DNA of 64,000 nt, taken from contig CM067059.1 of NCBI GenBank assembly GCA_033980235.1, positions 10,550,309 to 10,614,308 on the forward strand, read 5' to 3'. This stretch comes from Diadema setosum. Taxonomy: Eukaryota; Echinodermata; Echinoidea; Diadematoida; Diadematidae. A program made the position numbers and the translations under genes. Positions 11,153-24,510 of the stretch are shown here, piece by piece (the first letter of the stretch is position 1; each line of letters opens with the position of its first letter). The notes below the pieces were generated by a model. It saw only the letters and a program-made list of their open reading frames with translations, was not told the DNA's origin and searched no databases.

Positions 11153-13565
11153 CTGCATGGTATGAGAAAATTAAAAATAATAGATTACCACAAAAAAAAA
11201 AAAAAAATCCAAGTGCAAATGAAGAATCAATTGAACTCATATGAATTTATGAGTTGAATGTTTAATGGCTTTACTTCTTGATGATGCCTGGACTGAACAT
11301 TCTGACAAATCCAAGCCCTGTGTAGTAGAACTAGAAAAGTATCAATTCTTGGTTTTTGCAGTGCATGGCTGCCCCTTAATGATTTTCTTGACATCAATCT
11401 AGCATCATTTGGAACACTTCATGATACACGACAACTGGTCAGTTAAGTTGATCAAATTAATAAGAGAAAGGATCTTAAAAAGTAATGAGTTGTAGGCTAA
11501 TACAGTGACAATACAGTGACAAATAACACACTCTCCAGTGAAGAGTCAGCAAACACACAGCACGCGCCTCTTATTGGAAAAAGTGGCATGGACATTACTG
11601 TTGCAGACATTTTAATCATCTATATCCCATGGAAACACATCTACGGTCTGGGCCAGAAGTAATAATGCACATGTTTGATTGGCAATTGCAACCTCTCACT
11701 AAACTGCTTTCAACCCACAAATGCTGGTAAAGTACAAAGTGTATGACCGACAAACTGCATGATTCAATCCAGCATGACTTAGTAAACCAATCACACACCC
11801 GAAAACATTGACTTGTAATTTCCTGACTATGCTCACGTATCAATTACCCTAATCCATTATCTACAAATTTGACTGAACCGAACAGCAAACACGCAGCCCT
11901 GTGGTGCATCTTCAGGACTGTGCAAACAAGCACATTTGAGGAATTGGATTCTTATTGAACTTCTCACTCTAAACACGCAATGCTGGCACCAGATGAACAA
12001 TATCAAATCTCCTTGGAGACTTACATGAAAGAGTATGATGGAGTATCTTTGATAGAAATGGACCTGACATACTCATGACCAGAGTGTGTAATCTCCAAAA
12101 GTACAATCATATTTCCATCACTTTGTTCCTTATCTGACTAATTCACAATGCAAATCAACATCACACATACAGTTGTAAATGCACGGCCATAATATGACGA
12201 TCTGAAGGATACGCAGTGGCTACATAGAACCTTCCAACTAATTTCTTGCAGTCTGCGGTGACCTCTCCTGGAGCAGGGAGGTCAATGATATTTTCCTTGA
12301 CTCTTTGCATAAAATTATGACACATTTTCCTTTAAAATTCTGCAGTCATGTAAGTAGAACAAATACGAGTTTAGTTGAATAGCAAAGTCAAAACAAAACA
12401 CTGCTTAAAAACAAACAATAAATCGTACATGTAGTGCTACAGATGATCTCATGATCTAAATTGAAAAGAGAAATTACACTCGGTCATGAGAGCCAAAGAG
12501 GTTACTGGTGCATGAAATCTAGTTTATTTTCTTTTCCTACAATAGTTGTTTACACACTGCCCATTCAGAAATCCTATCTGTATTGTATGGTGATCTATTG
12601 TTATAGCATACATGAGAGATGAAAAGATAAGAAAATCCTTGATCCCAAGAATAATACCACTTTTTTTCCAGGTTGTCCTTCAATATGCACAACAACAGGG
12701 GGGGGGGGGGGAAGAGGCAGGGAAGGCAGGGATCAACAAAGGGGACTCTATCAAAACACACCCCTTCAATTGCGGGTATGAAAGGCACTTTGAGCTCACC
12801 CCTAATACCAATGGCTGAATCATTCCATGATTCGGACTCAACAGTGCTTACATGAAAGCTGGAAAATTGGTTTCAGCAATGATCTCCCCCCCCCCCAAAA
12901 AAAAATGTACCAGTTAAATCCTCCAAACAAAGATGAAATGTTAACAATCAAGAGCAATGACTGGTTGATGTCTATTTGTGTGTGTTCTTGGTAGTGTATC
13001 ACATTTGAGCTCAAACTCCATGGTGCTATAGCAGCAAAGAGGAAACAATATTCTCTGAATTTGTTCCAGTTTTCTTTCCATTCTCATGATCACATTTGCC
13101 TGAGGGATATGAGGCCATTGTATCTTGTAGCTAATATCGAATTGCTATCAAATTGCAAGAATATGTCGTAAACATTGTGACATACCTAGCTGTTTCCATG
13201 GTAACTGCCTCATGAAACGGGTGACCTGATACACTTGGCTTCAAACAAGCTGAATTGTGGCTTGACTGTCCTCAGGCCTTGTTATGGTAGCTTGCCCATG
13301 ATATCTAAGGACATACTTACAGATTAATCCAACTGGCCCACTTACAGGCCTGCCAACCTCTATAAGATCTAAAAAAATACCCTAAGACTTATTTTTAAAA
13401 ATACATATTATACATTTTGGATGCAAAAAATCATATTTTGGTACAAAAAACAGAAAACTGCACGTACTGTAAGCACCTACAGGCTACAGTAGATAAGTAG
13501 ATGGCAGTTCTGCATTCAATGTACTTTACCTTGATCATTTTTAAGGAAAAAGGCCGAAATAACTA
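11153..13565. other. Intronic stretch, mostly featureless
   Basis: AT-rich sequence with no recognised exon. Homopolymer runs occur at 12699-12711 (G) and 12886-12905 (C run followed directly by an A run). I looked on the minus strand for the activation-loop exons (DFG, GTPYWMAPE) and did not see them. Confidence 0.5.
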
Positions 13566-13775
13566 CTATAAAACATGATATATTCACGGCATGAATTTTT
13601 CGCGAATTGGAGCGGACGACCTTTTTTGCGGCATGAAATTTTTGCAAACTGCCACTTGCATTCAATGCATATAGTGTTGGCAAAAACTTTCGCGTGCATT
13701 TTAATTTCGCGAATCTTGGCGCTCGCGAAATTTGCGAAATCAAAATGCAGGCGAGCATTCCTCGTTTTACAGTAT
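13566..13775. repeat. Short interspersed repeat, copy 1 (TTTTACAGTA ends)
   Basis: About 210 bp, bounded by CTATAAAACATGATATAT on the left and CTCGTTTTACAGTA on the right. The interior has CpG-containing blocks GTGCATTTTAATTTCGCG and GCGAAATCAAAATGCA (an internal inverted pair), plus GGCATGAAATTTTTGC. A second copy lies in the opposite orientation at 50001-50200. Both ends resemble TACTGTAAAACATGA/ACGAGG, so it looks like a small non-autonomous DNA element. Confidence 0.75.
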
Positions 13776-16091
13776 TATGTTTGTATGTGTTCATGAGCAT
13801 CACGAATTTGTGTAACTTATTGTTTGACATGCATAAGCACACTGTGTATCTAGGCACTAAATGACATATGTGACACTGACTGCAGCACTGGCACATGAAC
13901 AAACATAAGGGCATCAACAAAACAACAACAAAACTCAATGTCTCCTGTACGCACGTGGTGTGGAGGTGACCAAAAATTAGCGAAACAAAGAGAACAATTA
14001 TATAAATATCTAAAAGTCTGTAAACAGAGGCTAGCAAACAAATTCCGGAGGCGAAACGTGAACCCCCGTGACCTCACAAAGAGGACACATTTCAGCAACC
14101 CCTAGAATGAAGAGTGTTGTTGTGTCATGGGGTTAGATTTCTGCAGGGAAGATTGATCACGCTGGGTGATAAGTGTCTACCAGTCCCCATATGACCTTGG
14201 GAGGCGCTTAACAATGGCCTTCATGATTTGACAGACAGGTTTTGGTGGAGGCAGTCAACTGCTGATGAGATTCAAGTGCCCTGCCAGTGCCACTAAATTT
14301 GGAGGGGGGGGGGGGGGTGGAGGGAGATCCTCCAGACAAAATGTGTGGAAGTCATATTCAAGATTAATCTTTTTTTTTTCTTCAAATCTTTACCAAGGGA
14401 AACTATGACACACTGACACTTGACATACATTTCTTAGTTGCAGCATTAGTTGTTTTGTTTTTTCTACAGAGATGAATGTGAGTACGCAGACACACATTGA
14501 TCCCAACCCTAGGAGGGGGTTGTCTACTTTACAGTGATGAATTTAGATTTGCTGTAGCAAATATCATGAATCATAGAAAAGTATGACATTTGAATATATC
14601 AGCTTTCCTTTGTCATATACAATACATAGGTCAGGATCCACAGCGAGCCCCCCCCCAAAAAAAAGCTAATTCATTAAGACTTTTTATCATATCACATTAA
14701 CGCTTCGAACGCTCAGCCACCTTTTATCAAAAGACTCCTTTTAAACTCTGATCTTTATAAATAAGACAACCACAATGAAAATAATGAACATAATATAAAG
14801 ATATTAAGAACAAAAACAATAACAGCAATAACAATAATGATATTGGAATGCACAGCTTGATACATGCTGTAAGTCTAAAAAGCCTAGCTGAACAAGGTAA
14901 CTATCAAAAAGGCAAAAAAAAAAAAAAAAGCAACAACCTTGTGTTGGCTCTTCCCCTGAAGCATGGCGTGAAACGCACTCCTGTTGGCATCAATGAGCCT
15001 CAGGAGTAGCCAAACGCTACTCATTATTGTACATAAAAGTCAAATCTGAAAACCGTGGTTTATACGGACGGGCAGATTTTTTATTTTTTTATTTTTTTTT
15101 TTTGGGGGGGGGGGGGTTGTGAAGAGAAGAGACTGTGCTACTATTCATATAAGCATGCAATGCACACGAAATATATCTAAACCAAGCTTGAAAAATCTTG
15201 CTCTGCAGGTGTACCGCATAGATACATTCACACATAAAAATACTGTGAAACAACACAGCAAGCCACCTCATGCATGAGCAATCATTTTCTTTATGATTTA
15301 CTTCACTTTCAATTTACGCACATAACCCATAGTGAATGACGATATATAAACTCCATTTACACTGCATTTCACTGTTGATAAGGGGGGGGGGGGGTGGAGT
15401 TGTAATAATTTCAATAGAACAGTGGAGTTGTAATAATTTCAATAGAACAGATAACATCTTTTCTTTCTATTCTGTGTTTATACTACTACTCATATTCCCT
15501 ACAGATTTTTAGTTTGTCCCTCTCACATGTGAAGTTTAAAATTTGTGTGTCCCTTTGCAACCCTGAAATTTAGATTCCTTTCATGGATCATAAGCTGGTA
15601 AGTAGAGGCAGATAATTCAGACCTATCCAAAAAACTGGAAACTTTTTTTGCATAAAGGGAGGGTGAAACAATGCTATAGGCCTTGATTTCTAGTGAATTT
15701 ATTTGGATCCAGAAAAAAAATCCCAACAGTAAATTTGCAGTACAAAAAGGGAAGTGTATTCTGGAGTGACATAGGGTTAGTTTTTCATCTCTTTCTTGAA
15801 AAAAAAAGAGAAAATTTCTTACATGATGTTTGGAGATATTATTCTACAACCATGTAAAATTTAGTGACGTTTGCAAAAGGGCGATATGACTTCTAATGGG
15901 CTCAATTTTAAATTCCTTGGTATGATGCCAAGAAGACAACTTTACCCTCAGTGAACAACACACCAAGATGCCACTGACACAGTGTACAATCATGTTTTTT
16001 AGCGACAGTAATGACAGGTTCTACACACTCATGGTACTTCAATAAAACAATGATACACAGCTTGTGTGTCAATGGATTTCAATCCTGAAAA
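13776..16091. other. Intronic stretch with homopolymer tracts
   Basis: No exon recognised. Contains G runs near 14310 and 15104-15116, a C-run/A-run junction at 14648-14664, and a T-run/G-run junction at about 15092-15116. The stretch ends at the assembly gap. Confidence 0.5.
15395..15450. repeat. Perfect 28-bp tandem duplication
   Basis: The unit starting TGGAGTTGTAATAATTTCAA occurs twice, back to back (15395-15422 and 15423-15450), without mismatch. It directly follows a G homopolymer at 15382-15394. The perfect identity suggests a recent slippage or polymerase-stall duplication next to the G run, or an assembly duplication. Confidence 0.95.
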
Positions 16092-16291
16092 NNNNNNNNN
16101 NNNNNNNNNNNNNNNNNNNNNNNNNNNNNNNNNNNNNNNNNNNNNNNNNNNNNNNNNNNNNNNNNNNNNNNNNNNNNNNNNNNNNNNNNNNNNNNNNNNN
16201 NNNNNNNNNNNNNNNNNNNNNNNNNNNNNNNNNNNNNNNNNNNNNNNNNNNNNNNNNNNNNNNNNNNNNNNNNNNNNNNNNNNNNNNNNNN
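16092..16291. other. Assembly gap (200 N)
   Basis: Exactly 200 undetermined bases, a length often used as a placeholder, so the true size is unknown. It lies in the large interval between the kinase exons at 11073-11152 and 42408-42511, where the DFG/activation-loop exons are expected. Confidence 0.95.
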
Positions 16292-16974
16292 CCAATGAAA
16301 GTTTCAGCTGTGAGGCGTGTGCTCTACGTTCGAGCCTAGTTGTCGAGATCTGCATCAATTACTCCATGATTGGCCTAAAGTGGATTACATGCAGTTAATA
16401 CCCATTCCTTGCTGTCAATTATCTTGCCAATTTTGATATTACACAGGATATCTATCCTTGGTAATGAAAACAGATACAGCAAAAATCATGTTTTGGGTAT
16501 GAAAATTTGAATAATTCTTAGCGATCCCCTATTTAATTTCATCCATGTTGTGTTTCTGAGTATGAATGACAAAATATGAATTTCCTGCAATACACCGAAT
16601 ACATTCCAAGCATCTTTAGTCTCAATACTTTTTACATCTAAGTTTTAAGTTGATACTTTTTTGATAAACTCTATTTAGAATCTCCTTGTCCACCTCAAGA
16701 TTTCATATCTCTATAAGTCTCCATCATTACTCTGCATCGAACTACCATGCAGGAACCATAAGACAATACATACGGTCAGTTACTTATCATATCAATCCTA
16801 TTGTATTTGGACTAATCTTTATGTATCCATGAGATAATAGACATGCATTTCTTTTTCCCATTTTCTTAATTGGCAAAAATGTCCCCAGCATCACTCAACT
16901 TTTTTGTTCTTCTTTTTTTTTTTTTAAGGGGAGAATGGCACACTACCTTCATCCAAATGCATGATAAGAACTAG
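16292..16974. other. Intronic stretch, nothing recognised
   Basis: AT-rich sequence after the gap. No repeats or exons recognised apart from a short poly-T run near 16913-16925. Confidence 0.5.
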
Positions 16975-17946
16975 AAATGTCGCTATGGCGACTGGTATGC
17001 CTCAGCCATAATGCATGATTCTCCTAACAGGTCTACAGTACATGTGGACAATGAGTGATTACATTCTCACAAAATTGGCAAAATAATACAATGACATGTT
17101 TGTCACAAATGTGTTGAATGTTCACCTTCCTTGACCTATGTTGAATTGAATGAATAGGAGAGCATGCATTTTGGGAATTTAAGAACCTTAACTTGACATT
17201 GACCCTTTCATAAGTTTATGCAATGAGTAATTTTCAAGGTATGGAGAAAAAGTGTAATTTCTGTATAGAACATTAAATTGTTAACATTTTCATCTGGCCT
17301 TTGACCCTAAGATTCATAAGAGAATCACTGTCAAAAAAAAAAAAAATCCCAGAGCATCTCTATTGGGTTATACATGCATACACCAAGTTAAAAAAAAAAA
17401 TAACCCTGCTGGCATTGCATAAATATAAGGGAAAGAGTAAAATTTTGAAGTATTGCCCTTGACCTTTGACCCTGACCTTTGACCCCATGAACCAAAATTC
17501 CCTAGATAACCACTGCCAGTCAGTACATGCATATATACTACGTTCCATGAAGATACCTTGAACTATTTCCAAGATACAGAGAAAAAAGTGAAATTCTAAC
17601 ATTTTTACTTGACCTTTGACCTCATGACCCCAAACTTTCACCAGATAATTTTAATTGGGTAATACATATTACATTAAGTTTCAAAACAATATCTTCAGGC
17701 ATTGCATAGATATGGGGGAAATAGTGACATGTTAAGCAATTGACCTTGACCTTTTGGCCTTTGACCTTGAGCATGTGCACCAAAAAGTTGATAGGCATAA
17801 CTTCACCCCTAATACACATACATGCCAAGTTTCATTAGGATACCTCAAAAGGCTTTTTAGTTACGCTGTCCACAAAATACATTACGGACGGCCGGACAAC
17901 CCGAAAACATAATGCCTCGGGCACCACTTTGTGGCGGAGGCATAAA
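16975..17946 (+). mobile_element. HINE/pearl-like non-autonomous element
   Basis: The left end carries a small hairpin (GTCGC-TATG-GCGAC) and TATGCCTCAGCC (16996-17007). The right end carries the inverted copy GGCGGAGGCATA (17933-17944), which also forms a terminal hairpin with ATGCCTCGGGCACCAC just before it. A short ACGGACGG motif (17884-17893) precedes the hairpin. The interior has loosely repeated blocks with GACCTTTGACC and messages such as CCAAGATACAGAG. There is no coding capacity. Short inverted ends, an internal repeat core, a microsatellite and a 3' hairpin are features of Helentron-associated elements (HINE/DINE-1, bivalve pearl, sea-urchin Tsp). The assignment is inference. Confidence 0.7.
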
Positions 17947-19150
17947 AAAGTGAGACCTTACTGACTAAAAAAAAACCCAGCATTTCTTTTTTGTTTTCTT
18001 TTAGACAAATTTCACACCTGTAGACACGTTTGCATGGATTCCAGCAGTGTTGACTGAATGTTGCGAGTGCCAATTCACACAGAACTCGACAATGGGTCTG
18101 GGTCACGATTACAAATTTCCATGAATCCTGCACTTCCTCTTCCCTTCCACCAGTCAAATTCAGACCACAATACAAGGTCTGGTGATCAGTGTAAATACTT
18201 TCGGTCTTTCTACCCGGCGGCATATACCCACATTGTCCCCACACCCCCCCCCCCCCCCCCCCCCTACTAGTTTACAGTCACCCCTACTTAAATGGAACCA
18301 ATCGGGAGTAAAGATTTTGTTCCACTAAAGAGGGTGGAAAAAAAAAAAAGGGGAAAAAAAAACCCTGAGTCATCCATATGCTAAGCAAAGTTCAACAAAA
18401 TGGGCTCACATATCACACTGCACCAAATTAGATTATTATCTACCTGTATAAAATGCATTCATTAAAGATGATGTTTTTTGAATTGGTTTAAAGGCACATT
18501 GCATTTTGATAAATTTGCAAAAGCATATTTCAACAACCTTGAAATCATAATATCCAATGGCAATTTTTAGAAATGGGCTCAGCATGCCAAGGACTTCATG
18601 GTGTGTTGTCAGGCAATTAAACCCTGTGCCTTTGTTGCATATTTCTTCATACATTTAGTTTCCATGTCTAGTGAAACACTTTTAAACAATATGTTAGTGT
18701 TTATGTTTATTGTATACAGTACGTAGCAGTATTGTACATTATCATCTATATAGGACGTTTTAGCGGCGCATTAAAAACGCGTATTGTAGTCCGCTCAATT
18801 TTTACCGTTCAATATCGGAGGGTATTGAACGAATCGCATAGACCAACGTATTAATTCCCCATAGGCTACCGTTGTTAATTGCCGTTCAAGATCACACGAT
18901 ATTCAATTCTGTCTCGTTTATTGCATGAGCGCTTGCTGAATGCGCAGATGCTTGCTACTAAGTGCGCGTCATTTTGTTACATTTTTCACAAGCGCGCAAA
19001 CATCTTGCTAGTTGATTGTTTCAATACGCAGTTTTAGGGGCTTCCCCTTTTCAGCGCTGGGATGGGACTGCCGAGTCAACTTCAAAGACGAGTAGAAGCC
19101 GGGTAATTTTGTGCAGTTCATGGTTGCTCTACTTGATTGTATAGATGATA
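17947..19150. other. Intronic stretch; 22-base C run at 18243-18264
   Basis: The stretch contains a pure C tract of about 22 bases and poly-A tracts around 18340-18363. From 18755 to 19110 it is CpG-richer, with a short palindrome GTTCAATA...TATTGAAC near 18808-18831. No gene recognised. Confidence 0.45.
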
Positions 19151-19302
19151 ATAATTATATTGGATGGCCTTGATTCATGGAATACCAGGGAATATTGCAC
19201 TCGTTAGAGTCAATATTGCACTCATCTTCGATTCGTGCAATATTGGCCCTAACTCGTGCAATATTCCCTGGTATCCCATTCATAGCCATCCAATATAATA
19301 TA
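19151..19302. repeat. Foldback element (152 bp)
   Basis: A near-complete inverted repeat. ATAATTATATTGGATGGCC on the left pairs with GGC...CCATCCAATATAATAT on the right. GGAATACCAGGGAATATTGC pairs with GCAATATTCCCTGGTATCCC. It can form one long hairpin and has no coding capacity. Probably a small MITE. Confidence 0.8.
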
Positions 19303-19356
19303 AGTATTCATCGCATAATCGGGACAGGTTGGGAGTAGCAAACATGGTCCCTTTAA

Positions 19357-22300
19357 CCCATCCACGTCTCATCCCACAAAAAACGTGGGATGCATTATTT
19401 ATGACCAAAAGAGGGCGTCCTCAGACCTCAGGCTTGGCCAGGAGCTGTAGAATAATTTTAGCCAATCACAGAGATCCTTACTGGGACTCAGAAAAATAAT
19501 TTATGCAAAGAAACCTATTTTAGAATGTCTCTTATTGGCCAAAATACCTGCCAGGGGTTCGAGCCTGCTGAGAAACTAATCAATATTCATGTTTACAGCG
19601 CGCATGCATCTTTGTTGCCCCAGCAACTGCAGCGATTCCTTACGCGCGGTATCGGTGATATCGATCTCCTCATAGAGTGCTTGACGATATCTGATTACAC
19701 GAGCTCTTGATCCTTGTGTGTATATACAGTGTGTACGTACCACTACGTGTGTGTGTGTGTTGAATTCCATTTACGTTAGTGAGTGTGGGTAACTTCTCAA
19801 GGTTTCCCGTCCATTTCTCTCTCTCTTTTCTCTCTTTTGCTTTCGTATCATTCTATATCTTTTATTCTCAGAGTACAATCGTACTTCTGAGAGTGTTTTG
19901 TTCATTTTTCTCAGTGACTATCTCGTTTGCAACAATTTAGAGGTGAGTTTTTGTCCTAGTGTTTGTTGAGTTTTTGGATTGAACACGATGTAGCTTATCT
20001 ACGTGTGTGAGAGAACATCGTAGTTTGTGTGGTACCCACTCGTTTGTTTCCGTGTAAGCATTTTTACCGTAAAGTGTCTTCATCGTTCGTCTTCCAAGCA
20101 TCGTGTTTTCACCCTAGTTTTCCTCATCGTAGTTTTTTACCTCGATTTTTTTTTGCGGTGCAAGATGTTCTGTGTTTTTTTTCTACGGTAAAATGCCATC
20201 GTTGATGATCTTCGTGTATTCATTACTAGTTTTTCACCTCCGTTTCATTTTTATGTCTAACGTAGCGTAGTTACAACTATGTTTAGATCACCGTTATAGC
20301 TAGTTAGCTAGGTCTGCGATGTCTGTATCGTTTGCTGATGTGTTTTGTGAGCTGAGAGTGACTATGATGGGAGTGATATTCACGGTTTTGCTGTGGTGGA
20401 GGTGATGGAAAGATGCAATTTATTTCGTGTAACCATGCATGACGTTGATGGCGAGTAAAACTACGACACGAGTAGCCTAGCCGAGGCCAATGACGAGAGC
20501 GACACTGAAGTCAAGAAACGGGGCTGATGCTCGCTCGTACACGGGAGTGGTCTAGAGACCTGCATTATTTATATATTTTTTCTTTTTCGTATTCACTCGA
20601 GTATCTAGTGCTACAAACCCAAAATTCGTGTCTCTGAAGAAACTCAACCAAAAGCTTGACAACAAGTTTGCATCAGGTCTATTCTGTAGTAAATATTAGA
20701 TCTAGATTCTAGGCCTATTAAATGGCGATGCTAATTTAGTTTTCATTTAGAACTCGACGAAATCCATTTTCTTTGCTCATTTTTCAACTGATAAATTATT
20801 TAGAACTGTACTAAAATTCTGATGTACTGCATTCACCGTTGTAATAAAGAACCTGCTGATCAGGTGTTTTATTCTATCCTTTTCATTTCCTCCCTATCCT
20901 TTTGGTTTCCTTCCTGTCACTTTCTTCATTGACCCTGGATGAAAAAAAAAAATCCCATCTTGCCATGTAAAGACAGAACACATACCATCATGAAATATCA
21001 TGACATTGAAATAATAATGAAAAATATATAAGTGACCAAAATACTTGTTAGTGAAAATAAATAACAAATGAAAGGTGATTTCTTATGGAGCAGTTCTTTC
21101 AAATGTCAAACAGCTTCGATAATGAAGCAAGTGAAATCTGAAAACTATCCTGGCAACAAGTTGATATTGATAGGGAATTCTAACGAAAACTGTCACACCA
21201 TTTGATGTTTGAATTTGTCTTTTTTATTGGATGAGGTTATAAAACTATAAATGCCACCGATAAAATAACAATCCTCTCAATTTGAACAAGAGCAGTAGGG
21301 TGGTACAGTGGTACGACTCCGTAAACAACTGATTATATATGCATCGTATCCATGGGCAACTGCGGGATAACTGCAAGAAGGCGCAGGAAATTAGACTTGA
21401 GTCAAGAACGATTATTTATTATTATTTTTTATTCAAACTATTAATTTTTTTTTCTTGGACTGGAAAAAAGCCAAAATATTTCATATTACGCTTCTAAAAT
21501 ATATATGAATATCTGAAGTCTTTTTATCGTGATTTTATGAAGAATTAGAATTACTTTAAAAATTATAAATACTAGACGGGCTGAACAAGGAAGTCTAATT
21601 TCACCCCAAGAATTTGCAGCACACCGCATCTCGGGTGCATTCCTAGCGTTCTTGCCGCCGCACTCTCACCCATAGCTGCCATGTGCAAGCAAGCCAGTCA
21701 CAGTGCATGTTCACCGCGCACAGTACACACGTTGTAGCCAATTCACCGATCTCATTCGTGATCTCGTGCGTGTAGAAAATTCTCCCAAAACTAGGCCAGA
21801 CATGATTTTGGAACATACATTACAGTGTCAAGACCTTTTCAGTGGACTTTGAATTCGCTGTTTGTCTGTTTTAGCTCTTGAATGTACGACTTCGAACGTC
21901 CGATTTGTTCTTTTACCATACCACGTGGAGCTAGCTAGCTGCGTGTTTTTTCAGCCCCATGCTTCTCCACACACGTCATCACGTACACACACAAGCCATC
22001 GCGATCAAAGTTTGAGCGATAGCGATAACATGTGCGGAGCAGACATGCGGATTTCAGCACAGGGTAAATGAGTAGTTGAACGTATCACGATTGTAAAACA
22101 AATCTTTTTCTATGTCTCTGCAAATTTGAATTAGGTTATTTCAGCATAGATAGACTATGATACATTACAAAATAGATTAGCCATAGCAAGAACTTGCTTA
22201 CATGAGCGTTATTAGATAACGTTGCAAAATAAAAACCCCGTCATTGAATGGAATGTTCCAGAGCTATCTCGGGGGCTCGAGGACACTATGGACACGTCTA

Positions 22301-22646
22301 TTCGCAAGTGGGTAAGATGTGATTACAGATGGCTTGAAATGAAGAGGATTTATGAATGAAATACACAGAAACAATATTTTTTTCATAATTCCTGCACAGT
22401 TTATTATTTCTTTTCATAAAATTCACATAAACTAGTGCTGCATTGAGTCAAGTAAGTGCATATTAGCACGAGTGTACACGCATCATCCCTCCTGCCTAGT
22501 GGGAATGACACAGGCAGTTTTTCAATGACGTATGAATGCTCTTCGCGTGTAGATCGCGCCGTAGGGAAGATCGCGCCCAAGTTCATGGCCAACTTACTAG
22601 GCAGGCACGATTTTACAGATTACACAGAGGCCCGTACGTGGATGGG
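19357..22646. mobile_element. piggyBac-like element, 3.29 kb, TTAA target duplication
   Basis: The left boundary reads TTAA (19353-19356) then CCCATCCACGT. The right boundary reads ACGTGGATGGG then TTAA (22647-22650). An 11-bp perfect terminal inverted repeat starting CCC and flanked by TTAA is the hallmark of piggyBac transposons. No intact transposase is visible. There are only short frames, including an acidic snippet SLAEANDESDTEVKKRG at about 20480-20525 that is reminiscent of the acidic N-terminus of piggyBac transposases but proves nothing. The left 0.6 kb looks like promoter and 5' UTR sequence and has a good splice donor AG|GTGAGT at 19942/19943. It is a non-autonomous or internally rearranged copy. 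Confidence 0.8.
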
Positions 22647-22650
22647 TTAA

Positions 22651-24510
22651 GCGGGGTGCCCGATTTCGCGATGATCACTCACTATACACTAACGGCATAC
22701 GACATGAACATGTAGTGCACACACACACACACACACACACACATGCATACTGACGTACTGTACATGTACATGAATACACAACCACGCTACCCCTCGGCGC
22801 GACCCTCTAGCTCTCCCTGCATTCTCGCAATGATGTAGAGTAATCGCAACCGGGTTCTTCTTCTGTAACCTCTCTTTGAACACAAAATATGTGGATTAAA
22901 AGCTAGCACTTTCTTAAAGTGAAAACTAAGTTCTGGTAAGGGCTTGAGAACCCGTCTGGCACCATTTCATATTTGCTTGCAATATATCGAAAGAGTCTAC
23001 AAAGAAACTTACCTGGCTGACGCGGTTTGCCGGAATGATGAGTCGTTTTGGAGTATTTTGAGAAAAATAATAAAAGTCGGTAAACCGACTTTTATTCCAG
23101 AAGGCTCCAGACTAACTCGGTCTCAGGGAAAACTCGACCCTATTTCAGACAATTTACACACAGTTCGTGATCGCCATGTTCATCAGTAGCCTACTCTATA
23201 ATACTACGGGCACAGGCCAAACGAGGCCTTACTGAGCAGACAGGAAAGTGCGTGCTAATCCTGTACAAAACAAATGGACAGCGCGCGGTCCTCAAGCCTA
23301 CTAGCAAAGACGCTTTATAATACGCACATCACCTCAGTTGCTGAGACGCGCGGTCTTTGAAGTTTTTGTTGTTGTTCATCAATTGTCTTTGATTGTTTTT
23401 AGAGGTGCTTGAGAGGCGCACACTAATTTTGCATGCGCGCCAAAGAGGTTTTTGATGCGCGTGTTGCAACAACTCGGACCATTACTGCGAGTAGCCAGAA
23501 CGCTACAATGTAGTTTATACAGGCCACTCCCGTGTGCATAGTACTGTACAATCCAGAGGGAAAACCAGTAGCAGTACAACTCATCCCGCCGTCAAGCAAA
23601 GCGAGGCCGAGTTATTCCCGAGTCCGAGTCTAGCCTGACCCCGTTCGGGTAAGTTCCGAGACTGAATGTTTTTGGTTAATATATCCCATTTTCGTCCTTA
23701 CCCATCGAATATCTTGTTATTACAGCGTTATTCCGCACATTTCCTAGGCATACGTTCACATTTTGGAGCAAAATTTGACAACTTTTGCAGGCATACCAGA
23801 ACTTTGTTTGGGCTTTAAACATTCGTAGAATTCTTGGACACGTAGGGCGTTCCGCATAGATACATATCCACAACCATGGGAAATGATTACCCAGACCTGA
23901 TGTGGGAACGTCAATGAAAAGTCCTTCAATCATTCAATCATCACGGCTTGATTGTTTACTTGCCGTGATCACTGCACTGTACATGTGTTGTCAGTATGTA
24001 GCGATCTAGCTATTAAACACAAAATACTAGAAGTACAATCTTCACTGAGAAGGGTTTCATGAGAATCATTTTCCCATATAACCCATTTCCATGATTATAT
24101 TTCTAATTAGGTAACAGATCATGATTACATGTAAATTCACAAATAAAACAAGTTCCTTTCCATGTTGTAAAATACTTTAAGAACTTCATCGCATTCAGTT
24201 TAAATTAGATATTATATGTTAATGATCAAGAGACCTATAGGCTGTATCAATTCATCCATCATGTCAAAATGGGTAACTACGTTACAAACACTTGGCTTCC
24301 ATAAAAACTTCCTGTACATGATGACTGCGACATGGAAAGTGGAAGGAAATACAACTGAATCTTTGAAGCAAGGCTAATGTGCGACACATCTTGGGCGCTG
24401 CATTCTCGAAACACTTGCGCTGTCACAGATGCAGGCTTATAATGTGACCTCACCGACAGTCACACAACCTGCAGTACATTCACTATGGGGGAACCTATGC
24501 TGTAAACGAG
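22651..24510. other. CpG-rich unique stretch with microsatellite
   Basis: Contains a CA array at 22719-22742. From about 22930 to 23650 CpG density is high, with GCGCGC-type sequence. Consensus GTAAGT donors face both ways here: minus strand CAG|GTAAGT at 23007-23012 and plus strand CGG|GTAAGT at 23649-23654. A perfect short palindrome lies at 23069-23096. This could be a promoter-like or alternative-exon region, but no protein family is recognisable. Confidence 0.35.
23069..23096. repeat. Perfect 13-bp-arm hairpin
   Basis: AATAAAAGTCGGT, two A bases, then ACCGACTTTTATT: a perfect inverted repeat with a 2-base spacer. It is isolated, not at the end of a recognised element. Possible explanations are a cruciform-forming site, a palindromic regulatory site or the core of a decayed foldback element. 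Confidence 0.9.

Noticed and set aside
13516..14037. 173-codon minus-strand frame
   Set aside because: It crosses the short interspersed repeat at 13566-13775. The composition is not that of a soluble or known membrane protein and no family motif is seen.
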